Shown here: positions 1 through 6,260 of the stretch, piece after piece
Position numbering within the stretch: position 1 is the first letter of the stretch
Layout: each line of letters starts with the position of its first letter
NCBI GenBank assembly: GCA_023391775.1
Contig: JAEWAG010000384.1
Location: 1-30,955 of the forward strand
DNA from: Pseudomonadota bacterium
Lineage (GTDB): Bacteria; Pseudomonadota; Gammaproteobacteria; Xanthomonadales; Xanthomonadaceae
Reading direction: 5' to 3'
DNA length: 30,955 nt
Translations under genes and position numbers: made by a program
The notes under the pieces: generated by a model
The model's database searches: none
Seen by the model: only the letters and a program-made list of their open reading frames with translations
What the model was told of the DNA's origin: nothing

Positions 1-8
1 CCCCTACG

Positions 9-34
9 GCGCCTCCCGTCCCGGCGGGAGGCGC
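9..34. other. Intercistronic hairpin upstream of nrdJb
   Basis: A perfect 10-bp stem (9-18 with 25-34) closes a 6-base loop. No T-run follows, so it is unlikely to be an intrinsic terminator. In other genomes the gene before nrdJb encodes the main catalytic half, NrdJa. If that holds here, the hairpin sits in the gap between the two halves and could set their relative expression or protect the mRNA; this is inference. Confidence 0.5.
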
Positions 35-91
35 TGGCGGCCCCGCCGCCCATCCCGACACCAGAACAACGAAGACAAGAGGACCCGCTTC

Positions 92-853
92 ATGGCCGTC
101 AAGATCGACAGGAAAATCAAGGGCTACGCCGTCGTCACCCCCGACGACAAGGCGCGCGAGGCCGCGCCGGCGCCCGTCGTCGCCGATCGCGCACCGGCCA
201 GCGAGCCCACCGACAACGTCATCCACATGCACGAGCGCATCGAGCGCCCGGACGTGCTGATCGGCAGCACCTACAAGATCAAGTCGCCGCTGGTGGAGCA
301 CGCCATGTACGTGACCATCAACGACATCGTGCTCAACGCCGGCACCGAGCACGAGCTGCGCCGCCCGTTCGAGGTGTTCATCAACTCCAAGTCGATGGAC
401 CACTTCCAGTGGATCGTCGCCCTGACCCGCATCATGTCCGCCGTGTTCCGCAAGGGCGGCGACGTGACCTTCCTGGTGGAGGAGATGAAGGCCGTGTTCG
501 ACCCGCGCGGCGGCTACTTCAAGGCCGGCGGCGTCTACATGCCCTCCCTGGTGGCCGAGATCGGCGCCGTGGTCGAGGAGCACATGAAGTCCATCGGCCT
601 GATCCACGACCCGGAGCTGAGCGCCCACCAGAAGGCCCTGATCGCCGAGAAGCGCAAGCAGTACGAGGACCGCGCCAAGGAAGCCAGCGCCGCCGTCAGC
701 GGCACCCCGCGCGAGGAAGACGTCGCCGTGACCGGCGAAGGCACCAGCTTCCCGCCCAGCGCCACCATGTGCCACAAGTGCAGCACCAAGGCCCTCGTGA
801 TCATGGACGGCTGCGCGACCTGCTTGAACTGCGGGTATAGCAAGTGCGGGTGA
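92..853 (+). CDS. nrdJb: Class II (B12-dependent) ribonucleotide reductase, C-terminal subunit NrdJb
   Basis: This 253-aa protein is the C-terminal half of an adenosylcobalamin-dependent ribonucleotide reductase, which makes deoxynucleotides with or without oxygen. In pseudomonads and relatives the enzyme is split into NrdJa, with the catalytic barrel, and NrdJb. Residues about 50-170 carry the conserved IGSTYKIKSP, NDIVLNAGTEHE and INSKSMDHFQW blocks. The tail has paired cysteines (MCHKCS, CATCLNCGYSKCG) of the kind that re-reduce the active-site disulfide or bind metal. Residues 20-45 are a low-complexity linker. An AAGAGGA ribosome site at 77-83 sits 8 bases before the ATG. NrdJa would lie to the left, outside the window. 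Recognition of the family is firm; the exact role of the tail cysteines is inferred. Confidence 0.85.
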   Translation: MAVKIDRKIKGYAVVTPDDKAREAAPAPVVADRAPASEPTDNVIHMHERIERPDVLIGSTYKIKSPLVEHAMYVTINDIVLNAGTEHELRRPFEVFINSKSMDHFQWIVALTRIMSAVFRKGGDVTFLVEEMKAVFDPRGGYFKAGGVYMPSLVAEIGAVVEEHMKSIGLIHDPELSAHQKALIAEKRKQYEDRAKEASAAVSGTPREEDVAVTGEGTSFPPSATMCHKCSTKALVIMDGCATCLNCGYSKCG

Positions 854-875
854 GGTGCCGCTGATGCAAGCTAAT

Positions 876-907
876 AGGGTCGGCTCGTTGAGTCGGCCCT
901 TTTTTTT
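876..907 (+). terminator. Rho-independent terminator after nrdJb
   Basis: Bases 876-900 fold into an 11-bp stem (two G-T pairs) with a GTT loop, followed directly by T at 900-907. It lies 22 bases after the nrdJb stop and separates that operon from the AT-richer gene at 1035. Confidence 0.9.
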
Positions 908-1034
908 GCCGCGGCACCGGAAAACTGATGTTTTGCTGTCGATGGCTGGATAACTGATCGGATGGTCATTTAACTCTGTTGCTGAAGAAAGCAGGAAATC
1001 CCAATTCCACGATCACAAACGGAAGGAGATAGAC

Positions 1035-1805
1035 GTGACTGCAGCAAGGGATTTTGCAAATTCGGTATACAAGAATATGGCTGGCTTCTTACCTGGTCAG
1101 CCAATCGGAACTAGTACGGCAGTCGGGGATATTTATAAGATCCCTGCATTCAATAATTCAAAAATTGAGAAGCTCGCAGTAGTCGAAAATTTCGGTTTGC
1201 AGGCGCCTGATCTTATAAAGATTTCAAAGGTTGATCGGGTCGTCCTCCAGAGTGCTAAGGGTGTTCAAGTGACCGCCAAGCTCGCGGGGGATGCGCCCTC
1301 AATTCCGGGGAGTGCGCTCGCTATTGAGGATGCTGGCCTGACCGTCGAGTTCAAGTCGGATTCTTCGTATATTTTTGCCGCCGAGGAGCTTTCGTATTGG
1401 GAGCCCCGGGATATGCCTTCGTACTTGCTTCAAGTCAAGGATGCAATTGCGAAAAAGAATATTCTTGGCGTCAGTGAATGCTGGGTTGTTACTCGTGTGG
1501 CAAGGGTTGAAAGATATGTTCTTGCCCTATCTAAGGGCAGCACAGGTGCGATGGAGCTTAAGGTGGCTGGATCGGCTTCGCTCTCTGGGATAGGTGATCT
1601 TGCTTCCGCTGAGGTGTCTATGAAGATTGTTCGTACCCACAATCTAGCGAATAGCATTGTGTCCACCACTCCGGCCGGTCTCCTCTTCTACGCCAAGAAG
1701 CTAAGCGCAAGAGGGGGCGCGGGGCGGGGTGCGGAAAAATCAAATCAGGAGGTTCTAGAATTTTCCGACATCACGGATAGTGATATCGACAGGCTGCGTT
1801 ACTGA
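1035..1805 (+). CDS. Unassigned beta-rich protein; possible bacterial gasdermin-like pore former
   Basis: A 256-aa protein starting at GTG, fixed by AAGGAGA at 1023-1029. Base composition is clearly lower in GC than the flanking genes, suggesting transfer. No sequence motif proves a function. The layout recalls bacterial gasdermin N-terminal domains: an early strand then a basic patch (GDIYKIPAFNNSKIEKLAV, about 31-49); a central strand, helix and linker; then a strand set beginning CWVVTRV (about 148-154) and ending SIVSTTPAGLLFYAKKL, followed by a ~30-residue polar tail that could be an inhibitory peptide. Known bacterial gasdermins are of similar size and are freed by proteases encoded nearby. 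No intact protease is next to it here, and there is no Cys near the N terminus for palmitoylation. An unrelated lipid-binding or toxin-like protein is equally possible. The coding call is solid; the family call is a hypothesis. Confidence 0.75.
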   Translation: MTAARDFANSVYKNMAGFLPGQPIGTSTAVGDIYKIPAFNNSKIEKLAVVENFGLQAPDLIKISKVDRVVLQSAKGVQVTAKLAGDAPSIPGSALAIEDAGLTVEFKSDSSYIFAAEELSYWEPRDMPSYLLQVKDAIAKKNILGVSECWVVTRVARVERYVLALSKGSTGAMELKVAGSASLSGIGDLASAEVSMKIVRTHNLANSIVSTTPAGLLFYAKKLSARGGAGRGAEKSNQEVLEFSDITDSDIDRLRY

Positions 1806-1813
1806 GTCCAGAT

Positions 1814-1843
1814 GCCACCTGAGCGCAGAGGCGCTCAGGTGGC
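1814..1843 (+). terminator. Perfect 13-bp hairpin after the 1035-1805 gene
   Basis: GCCACCTGAGCGC (1814-1826) pairs perfectly with 1831-1843 around an AGAG loop, 8 bases after the stop. There is no T-run, so it is either a weak or factor-dependent terminator, or an mRNA 3'-end stabiliser. Confidence 0.55.
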
Positions 1844-1915
1844 CGGGTGGTGGGTTCGGGTAGCTATCAACTGGCAGGCATGCGCGGTGATTCAGGGTGC
1901 TCGGTAGGAACTCTT

Positions 1916-2026
1916 TTATTCCTGGAGTTCCTCTAAGTAGGGGGCGAATGCCTTAGTCATCATTTCCCGAAGTGGCCCTGGAACCCCATTCCAATTCTCC
2001 TCCCATGCAAGGGTGTTTCGATAAGC
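1916..2026 (-). pseudogene. 3' scrap of an unknown gene
   Basis: Read leftwards from about 2026 to a TAA at 1918-1916, the sequence gives a protein-like tail beginning AYRNTLAWEENWNG and ending FAPYLEELQE. Its codon use is AT-richer than that of nearby genes, and there is no start codon before it runs into the antisense of the S41 remnant. It looks like the last ~37 codons of a gene cut at about 2026. I do not recognise the family. Confidence 0.4.
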
Positions 2027-2512
2027 GCGGGCCTGCAGCGCCTGGCGGCCCTTGTTGGCGACGGTCACACGTTCGTGGATACGTCGGGCGTGTACCGGCG
2101 GTTTCCGCTGGAAGGCGTCTGGTTCGAGGACGGGTTCAGGGTGGTCCGCACGGCTCCGGGATACCGGGAGGCGCTGGGTGCCCGGATCGTCGCGATCGGA
2201 CCGCTTTCCATCGAGGAAGCCCAGCGCAGGATCCAGCAGTTCGTCCCGCAGGCCGAGAACCGGTGGTATGTGCTGCACGCCAGCGCCAGGCAGCTCATGG
2301 GCGTGGAACCGCTGGCCGCGGCGGGCGTCCTTCCGGAACCGGGGCCGGCGGACTTCACCTTCGAGGATGATGCCGGCGCCGCTTCACGCTGCGGGTCCAG
2401 CCCGTGCCTGCCGGCACCGATGCGTCGGGCCACGTCGCCCCGGACCCGCTGCCATTACCCTTCCAGAACCCGGAGGAGGGGCTCTGGTTCACCTACCTGG
2501 CCGAAACAGGGA
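2027..2512 (+). pseudogene. S41-family (C-terminal processing type) peptidase remnant, truncated and frameshifted
   Basis: The reading begins abruptly at about 2027 inside a conserved block (GLQRLAALVGDGHTFVD) found in S41 serine peptidase-like proteins. It continues through RFPLEGVWFEDGFRVV and IVAIGPLSIEEA up to FTFEDDAG. Near 2377 one base is missing: the protein resumes in the next frame as RRFTLRVQPVPAG and runs to LPFQNPEEGLWFTYLAETG at about 2510. The N-terminal part and the catalytic C-terminal half are both absent, so no active enzyme can be made. The break at 2026 meets the minus-strand scrap, marking a recombination junction. The family call rests on the GDGHT block and is moderate. 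Confidence 0.6.
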
Positions 2513-2555
2513 TCAGAGTGCACTTTCCAGCTCCGACGGGGGTGTTGGGGTGTGT

Positions 2556-2582
2556 CGAAGGGCCGGCTGAGCCGGCCCTTCG
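2556..2582 (-). terminator. 12-bp hairpin downstream of the M28 peptidase gene
   Basis: Bases 2556-2567 pair perfectly with 2571-2582 around a three-base loop. It lies 19 bases beyond the 3' end of the minus-strand peptidase gene. Neither side has a long T-run, so termination strength is uncertain. Confidence 0.55.
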
Positions 2583-2601
2583 TCCAATCAAACCCACGCA
2601 G

Positions 2602-4200
2602 TTACGGTGCCGGTTTCGGCTCCGGCTTGCGCGGCATCCGCTCGTCCCGCATCGCCGCGTGGTAGGCGAAGCTGGCCATCACGGCCGCGGCCTGCTTGAG
2701 GTCTTCGGCTTCGATGTGGTCCCAGGTATCCAGGTGGGTGTGGTGGACGTTGGAGAAGTAGTCCAGACGGTCCTGGATGAACTGGAAGCCGGGCAGGCCG
2801 ACGCGGTCGAAGGCGATATGGTCGGTGGAGCCGGTGTTGCGGGTAGCCACCGTGGTGGCGCCCACGTCGTTGAACGGCTTCAACCACGCCTCGAAGATCG
2901 GCACCGCGGCCAGGTTTTCCTGCGCGTAGATGCCACGGAAGCGGCCCGAGCCGTTGTCCATGTTGAAGTAGACCGAGAACCTGTCGTAGCCACGCAGCTT
3001 CTGCAGCGGACCGGTCGGCTCGCGCAGGCTGGCCGGCAGCGCCTGCTGGGCCGGGTCGATCGGCTCCGGGAAGTGGGCGAAGTTGCGCGAGACGTAGTCC
3101 TGCGAACCGATCAGGCCCTGCTCCTCGCCGCTCCACAGGGCCACGCGGATGGTGCGCCTGGGCTTGAGGTCGAGCGCCTTGAGGATGCGCATGGCTTCCA
3201 TCACCACGGCCACGCCGGCACCGTTGTCGGCCGCGCCGGTACCGGTGTGCCAGGAGTCCAGGTGCGCGCCGATCATCACCACCTCGTCGGCCTTGCTGCC
3301 GCCGCGGATCTCGGCCAGCGTGTTGTAGCCCGGCTTGTCGCCCTCGTCGGTGAAGCGGGCATCGACGCGGATGCGCAGCTTGACCGTCTCGCCGGCTTCC
3401 AGCGCGCGCACCAGCGGGTTGAAGTGCTCGGTGATCATGGTCAGTTCCGGCACGCCGACCGACTCGCCGGCCTTGCGTGAACCGCCGCCGGCCACGCGGA
3501 TGATGCCGTTGTCCCAGCCCGACTGCGAGATCGCCGCCAGCGCGCCTTCGGCAACGAAGAAGTCGTTGGACTTGCGTGCCAGCTCCTGGCGCTCGTTGTA
3601 TTCCTCCAGGCGCTTGGCGCGGTCGGCCGCAGCGGTGGCGGGGATGGTGAACTGCTGCAGGCCTTCCAGCGAGGTGGCGTCATGGCGGTGGCTGTCAGCG
3701 TCGGTGGCGCGCTTGTAGGAACGCGACTCACCCAGCAGCAGCACCTTGCCGGCCAGCTTGCCCTTGTACTGGTCCAGGTCGGCCGGCTTCTTGACCTCGA
3801 CGCGGATCAGCTCGCCTTCCACGGTGCCGTCGGTGCCCGGCGTCCACGCCTTGGGCAGCGCGTGCAGCGGCAGTACGCGGTCACCGATCATCTCCACGCT
3901 GGCGTGGGTGAATTCCCAACCCCGGCCGAACGCCGGGAACGCATCGTCATGGACGTTGCTCAGGCCCCACTCGTTGAACTTGCCGCGGGCCCAGGCGTTG
4001 GCGGCGGCCATCTGCGGCGAGTTGGTCAGGCGCGGGCCGATGTTCTCGGTCAGATGGGTCAGGTGGTCCATCACCTGCGAGTGGTGGAACGCCTCTGTAC
4101 GGATGCGGGTGACCACGTCCAGATCCACCTGCTCGGCCGCCTGCGCCGGAGCGCCCACCACCAAGCCCATGCACAACGCCAACAAACCCCGCTTGATCAC
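2602..4200 (-). CDS. Secreted M28-family zinc metallopeptidase with PA-type insert
   Basis: This 532-aa precursor starts at GTG with GGGGAAAG just upstream on the minus strand. Residues 1-22 are a signal peptide (MIKRGLLALCMGLVVGAPAQA), so it acts in the periplasm or outside the cell as an aminopeptidase or carboxypeptidase. Residues about 110-270 form a protease-associated-type domain. The catalytic M28 domain spans about 290-510 with the expected co-catalytic zinc ligands: His313 (GAHLDSW), Asp325 (AADNGAG), Glu359/Glu360 (SGEEQG), Asp415 (FNMDNG) and a His in the HHTHLDTWD cluster at 486-489. All key residues are present, so it should be active. The short Pro/Lys-rich C terminus (PRKPEPKPAP) is a disordered tail. 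It appears monocistronic. Substrate cannot be told from sequence. Confidence 0.92.
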   Translation of the reverse strand: MIKRGLLALCMGLVVGAPAQAAEQVDLDVVTRIRTEAFHHSQVMDHLTHLTENIGPRLTNSPQMAAANAWARGKFNEWGLSNVHDDAFPAFGRGWEFTHASVEMIGDRVLPLHALPKAWTPGTDGTVEGELIRVEVKKPADLDQYKGKLAGKVLLLGESRSYKRATDADSHRHDATSLEGLQQFTIPATAAADRAKRLEEYNERQELARKSNDFFVAEGALAAISQSGWDNGIIRVAGGGSRKAGESVGVPELTMITEHFNPLVRALEAGETVKLRIRVDARFTDEGDKPGYNTLAEIRGGSKADEVVMIGAHLDSWHTGTGAADNGAGVAVVMEAMRILKALDLKPRRTIRVALWSGEEQGLIGSQDYVSRNFAHFPEPIDPAQQALPASLREPTGPLQKLRGYDRFSVYFNMDNGSGRFRGIYAQENLAAVPIFEAWLKPFNDVGATTVATRNTGSTDHIAFDRVGLPGFQFIQDRLDYFSNVHHTHLDTWDHIEAEDLKQAAAVMASFAYHAAMRDERMPRKPEPKPAP

Positions 4201-4430
4201 TGCTTTCCCCGGCCTTCCGGCCCAAATCGCGCCAAGGCGGCGAGTTTAGCCAGTGCAGGCCAGCCGGCGAGCCGGCCAATGGTCATGGTGGAACGGCTCA
4301 CCGCGCATTCGTCGCGGGACATGAGCCCGCACGGGTCAAAGCGCGGTATGGGTGGTAAGCGTCCAGGCGCTTCACGCCGCACGGTGCTGGCCGGCCCTAG
4401 TGTTGCGGCAGGCCATCCGGAAGCGCAGCC

Positions 4431-4805
4431 ATGACACGTCCACGCCGCCCGCGCCGCACTTCGGCCAGTCATCTGGTGGACCTGGGCATTGCCGCACCGC
4501 AGGTCGTCGCGCATCGGCTGGCACGGATGGCCGCTTCGGGAGCGACGCCCTCCGCCGGCGACCGTCGCGAGTTCACCGGAATGGTCCTGGAGAAGCAGAC
4601 CGCCTTCGCCCAGGGCTGGATGGCGATGTGGGTGGAAGCAGCGCTCGCGCAGCAGCGTTTCCTGCTGGCCTGCCTTTCTGGAGCGCCGTGGACGGGCACA
4701 CATGCGTCGCGGGCCGCTGCGGACTGGGAGAGGCTCCTGTCCCGCAGTCTGGCGCCGGTGAGCCGGAAGGCAACCGCCAATGCGCGACGGCTTGCGCGGC
4801 GCTGA
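4431..4805 (+). CDS. Small basic helical protein, phasin-like (uncertain)
   Basis: A 124-aa protein with an Arg-rich N terminus (MTRPRRPRRTSAS) and C terminus (KATANARRLARR) around an all-helical core (about 18-85) rich in Ala, Gln and Trp: RREFTGMVLEKQTAFAQGW and AALAQQRFLLACL. The pattern of an amphipathic helix with repeated Q/A/F positions resembles phasins, which coat polyhydroxyalkanoate granules, but no signature proves it. A weak GGAAG stands upstream of the ATG. It is alone on the plus strand, with about 230 bases of unremarkable DNA between it and the divergent peptidase gene. Codon use fits the genome. Confidence 0.6.
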   Translation: MTRPRRPRRTSASHLVDLGIAAPQVVAHRLARMAASGATPSAGDRREFTGMVLEKQTAFAQGWMAMWVEAALAQQRFLLACLSGAPWTGTHASRAAADWERLLSRSLAPVSRKATANARRLARR

Positions 4806-4908
4806 GCGGGTGGGGCTGGCCGGCGCATGTGCACTTCGTAGCGGCCCAGCGCGCCCACGCGTGGTTATCAGTAACGTGATGCGGACTTGAATGACCGGTC
4901 GGCCGAGA

Positions 4909-4940
4909 CCCCGGATGCGCCCTTCGGGCCTATCTGGGCT
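4909..4940. repeat. REP-like half element (degenerate)
   Basis: The stretch CCCCGGATGCG...GGGCCTATCTGGGCT is a worn copy of the right arm of the GTAGCCCGG intergenic repeat seen intact at 6128, 8514, 12671 and elsewhere. It has no matching left arm and touches the stop of the small minus-strand ORF. Confidence 0.6.
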
Positions 4941-5082
4941 ATGCCGCAGTCTTCTTCGGTAATAAGGGCGTCAGCTTCACTTCGATGCAGTCGATTGGCG
5001 TCTGGTCCTTGATCGAGTAACTCATCCCGGCCCGTGGATCCCCCGTCAGTTCGGGGTTGAATCCGGCCATCCTGCTACTCAT
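4939..5082 (-). CDS. Putative 47-aa protein of unknown function
   Basis: Read leftwards from ATG at 5082, the frame encodes 47 aa (MSSRMAGFNPELTGDPRAGM... to LTPLLPKKTAA). A good AAGGAGA lies before another ATG at 5098, but that frame stops after seven codons (MSDGTNE). Either the ribosome restarts at 5082 (the stop of the first overlaps ATGAG of the second), or a frameshift has split one ORF. It starts about 55 bases after the membrane-protein gene, in the same direction, so the two may be cotranscribed. It has one Cys and no helix-forming hydrophobic stretch. Not recognised. Confidence 0.4.
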   Translation of the reverse strand: MSSRMAGFNPELTGDPRAGMSYSIKDQTPIDCIEVKLTPLLPKKTAA

Positions 5083-5137
5083 TGGTGCCGTCACTCATAG
5101 CGAGTCTCCTTAATTCGAAGCGAAGTGAACCTCGGGA

Positions 5138-5662
5138 TTACCGCTTTGATATGCCTCGGACTAGATCTAGAGGAGCCTTTACGAGGCACGCATAGGCCAG
5201 TACAAAAACGAAGAACAGGATTCCAGACCAGACAATAGCGCCGGCTATTCGACTCCTTGACGCGAGCTCGAGCATCTGAAATCGCCACAGTGGCACGTCA
5301 TCACCAAGACGGAACCGGGAAAAGAGGATGACCGCGAGCATCAGCAGCAGGACGATCCATGTAAACAGGAATGACGAAACGGTGTGCGTATCGCGCGGAT
5401 TCGACTTGACGTACGTGTAGGCGGCGAAAGCAAGCCATGCAGGCATCGTTGCCCACGCGAGAAGGAAATAGTCGCCGATGAACGAAAGCCTTCCGGGTAG
5501 ACCAACGCTCCAGTTCGCAATCGGGATCCAACCTTGGTTGATGCTGAATGCCTCAGTTATGTTGATCGCATGGGGAAACAGCAGGAAAAAGATAGCGGCG
5601 GCCGCGGCGTACCAGACGGAAACATGGCTGACGTCAAACCGGCCCGGGTAATGGATTCGCAT
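5138..5662 (-). CDS. Four-helix inner-membrane protein of unknown function
   Basis: A 174-aa protein. The start chosen is the ATG at 5662, because AGGGGAA lies 5-6 bases before it; an ATG five codons earlier has no ribosome site. Hydrophobic segments lie at about 13-31, 61-84, 95-113 and 140-163, giving a four-helix membrane protein with a basic C-terminal end (VRGISKR). Base composition is lower in GC than the flanking genes, hinting at acquired DNA. The small ORF at 4939-5082 follows on the same strand. No known family is recognisable; a toxin-immunity partner is one possibility, but nothing here shows it. Confidence 0.65.
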   Translation of the reverse strand: MRIHYPGRFDVSHVSVWYAAAAAIFFLLFPHAINITEAFSINQGWIPIANWSVGLPGRLSFIGDYFLLAWATMPAWLAFAAYTYVKSNPRDTHTVSSFLFTWIVLLLMLAVILFSRFRLGDDVPLWRFQMLELASRSRIAGAIVWSGILFFVFVLAYACLVKAPLDLVRGISKR

Positions 5663-5819
5663 TCGGCTTCCCCTCATGAACTTGGGTCAGAAACAGCGAG
5701 AAACGGCAGGGTCGCTTCCGAAGGCTGGTCCAGGACAGGCGACGGGCCGCTGCGGGTGAGTCTTCGTCCGAAACTTAACCTAGTTCCGAGACCGGAGTCA
5801 GAGTGCAGTTTCCGCAGGT

Positions 5820-6214
5820 CCGCAGCCGGGCAAGCGGAGCACACCCGGGACTCGCGCTTCCCGGTGGCCGGGACCCCGGATGCGGCCTTCGGCCTTATCC
5901 GCGCTACGCCGCTGCACACGCGCATGACCGTCTTCGGCGCAGGCTGGAGTGCCTGACCCAAGACTAGGAGCCACGCCATGACCACGCCCCAGACCCCTGA
6001 CAGCATGGAGAAGTCGCGGCAGGAGAAGTCGCCGCCGCCCAAGCGCGAGGATGCGCATCCGGGGAAGCTGTCCAACCCGGAGACGGGCGACACCGCGGAG
6101 AAGCGGCAGGGCGGCGCCTGACGCCCCGTAGCCCGGGTAAGCGGAGCGCACCCGGGATTCGCGACAACTGATGACCGGGTCCCGGATGCGGCCTTCGGCC
6201 TTATCCGGCTACGG
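5820..6214. repeat. Direct repeat copy A: REP pair - 47-aa ORF - REP pair
   Basis: This ~395-bp block recurs at 8206-8601 in the same orientation with only scattered differences. It contains a REP pair (5820-5908), a spacer, the small ORF at 5978-6121 and a second REP pair (6128-6213). The two copies bracket about 2 kb that holds a low-GC nuclease gene and a YVHMG gene. Homologous recombination between the copies would delete that segment. Confidence 0.9.
5978..6121 (+). CDS. 47-aa hydrophilic, probably disordered protein (copy A)
   Basis: MTTPQTPDSMEKSRQEKSPP... to TGDTAEKRQGGA: charged, rich in Pro, Lys and Glu, no hydrophobic core, and so probably disordered. An AGGAG lies 6-7 bases before the ATG. 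The second copy at 8364-8507 encodes exactly the same protein although the DNA differs at a few positions, all silent. That is consistent with either a recent duplication or selection on the protein. Function unknown; it sits between REP pairs and has no operon partner. Confidence 0.65.
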   Translation: MTTPQTPDSMEKSRQEKSPPPKREDAHPGKLSNPETGDTAEKRQGGA

Positions 6215-6260
6215 GCTCAGATCTGTTCCGTTGCAGATTTAGGGTATTTTTACGATGTCA

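Noticed and set aside
2404..3480. Long plus-strand open frame across the M28 peptidase region
   Set aside because: Apart from its first ~35 codons, which belong to the S41 remnant, it is the antisense of the well-supported M28 gene; GC-rich codons keep the opposite strand open.
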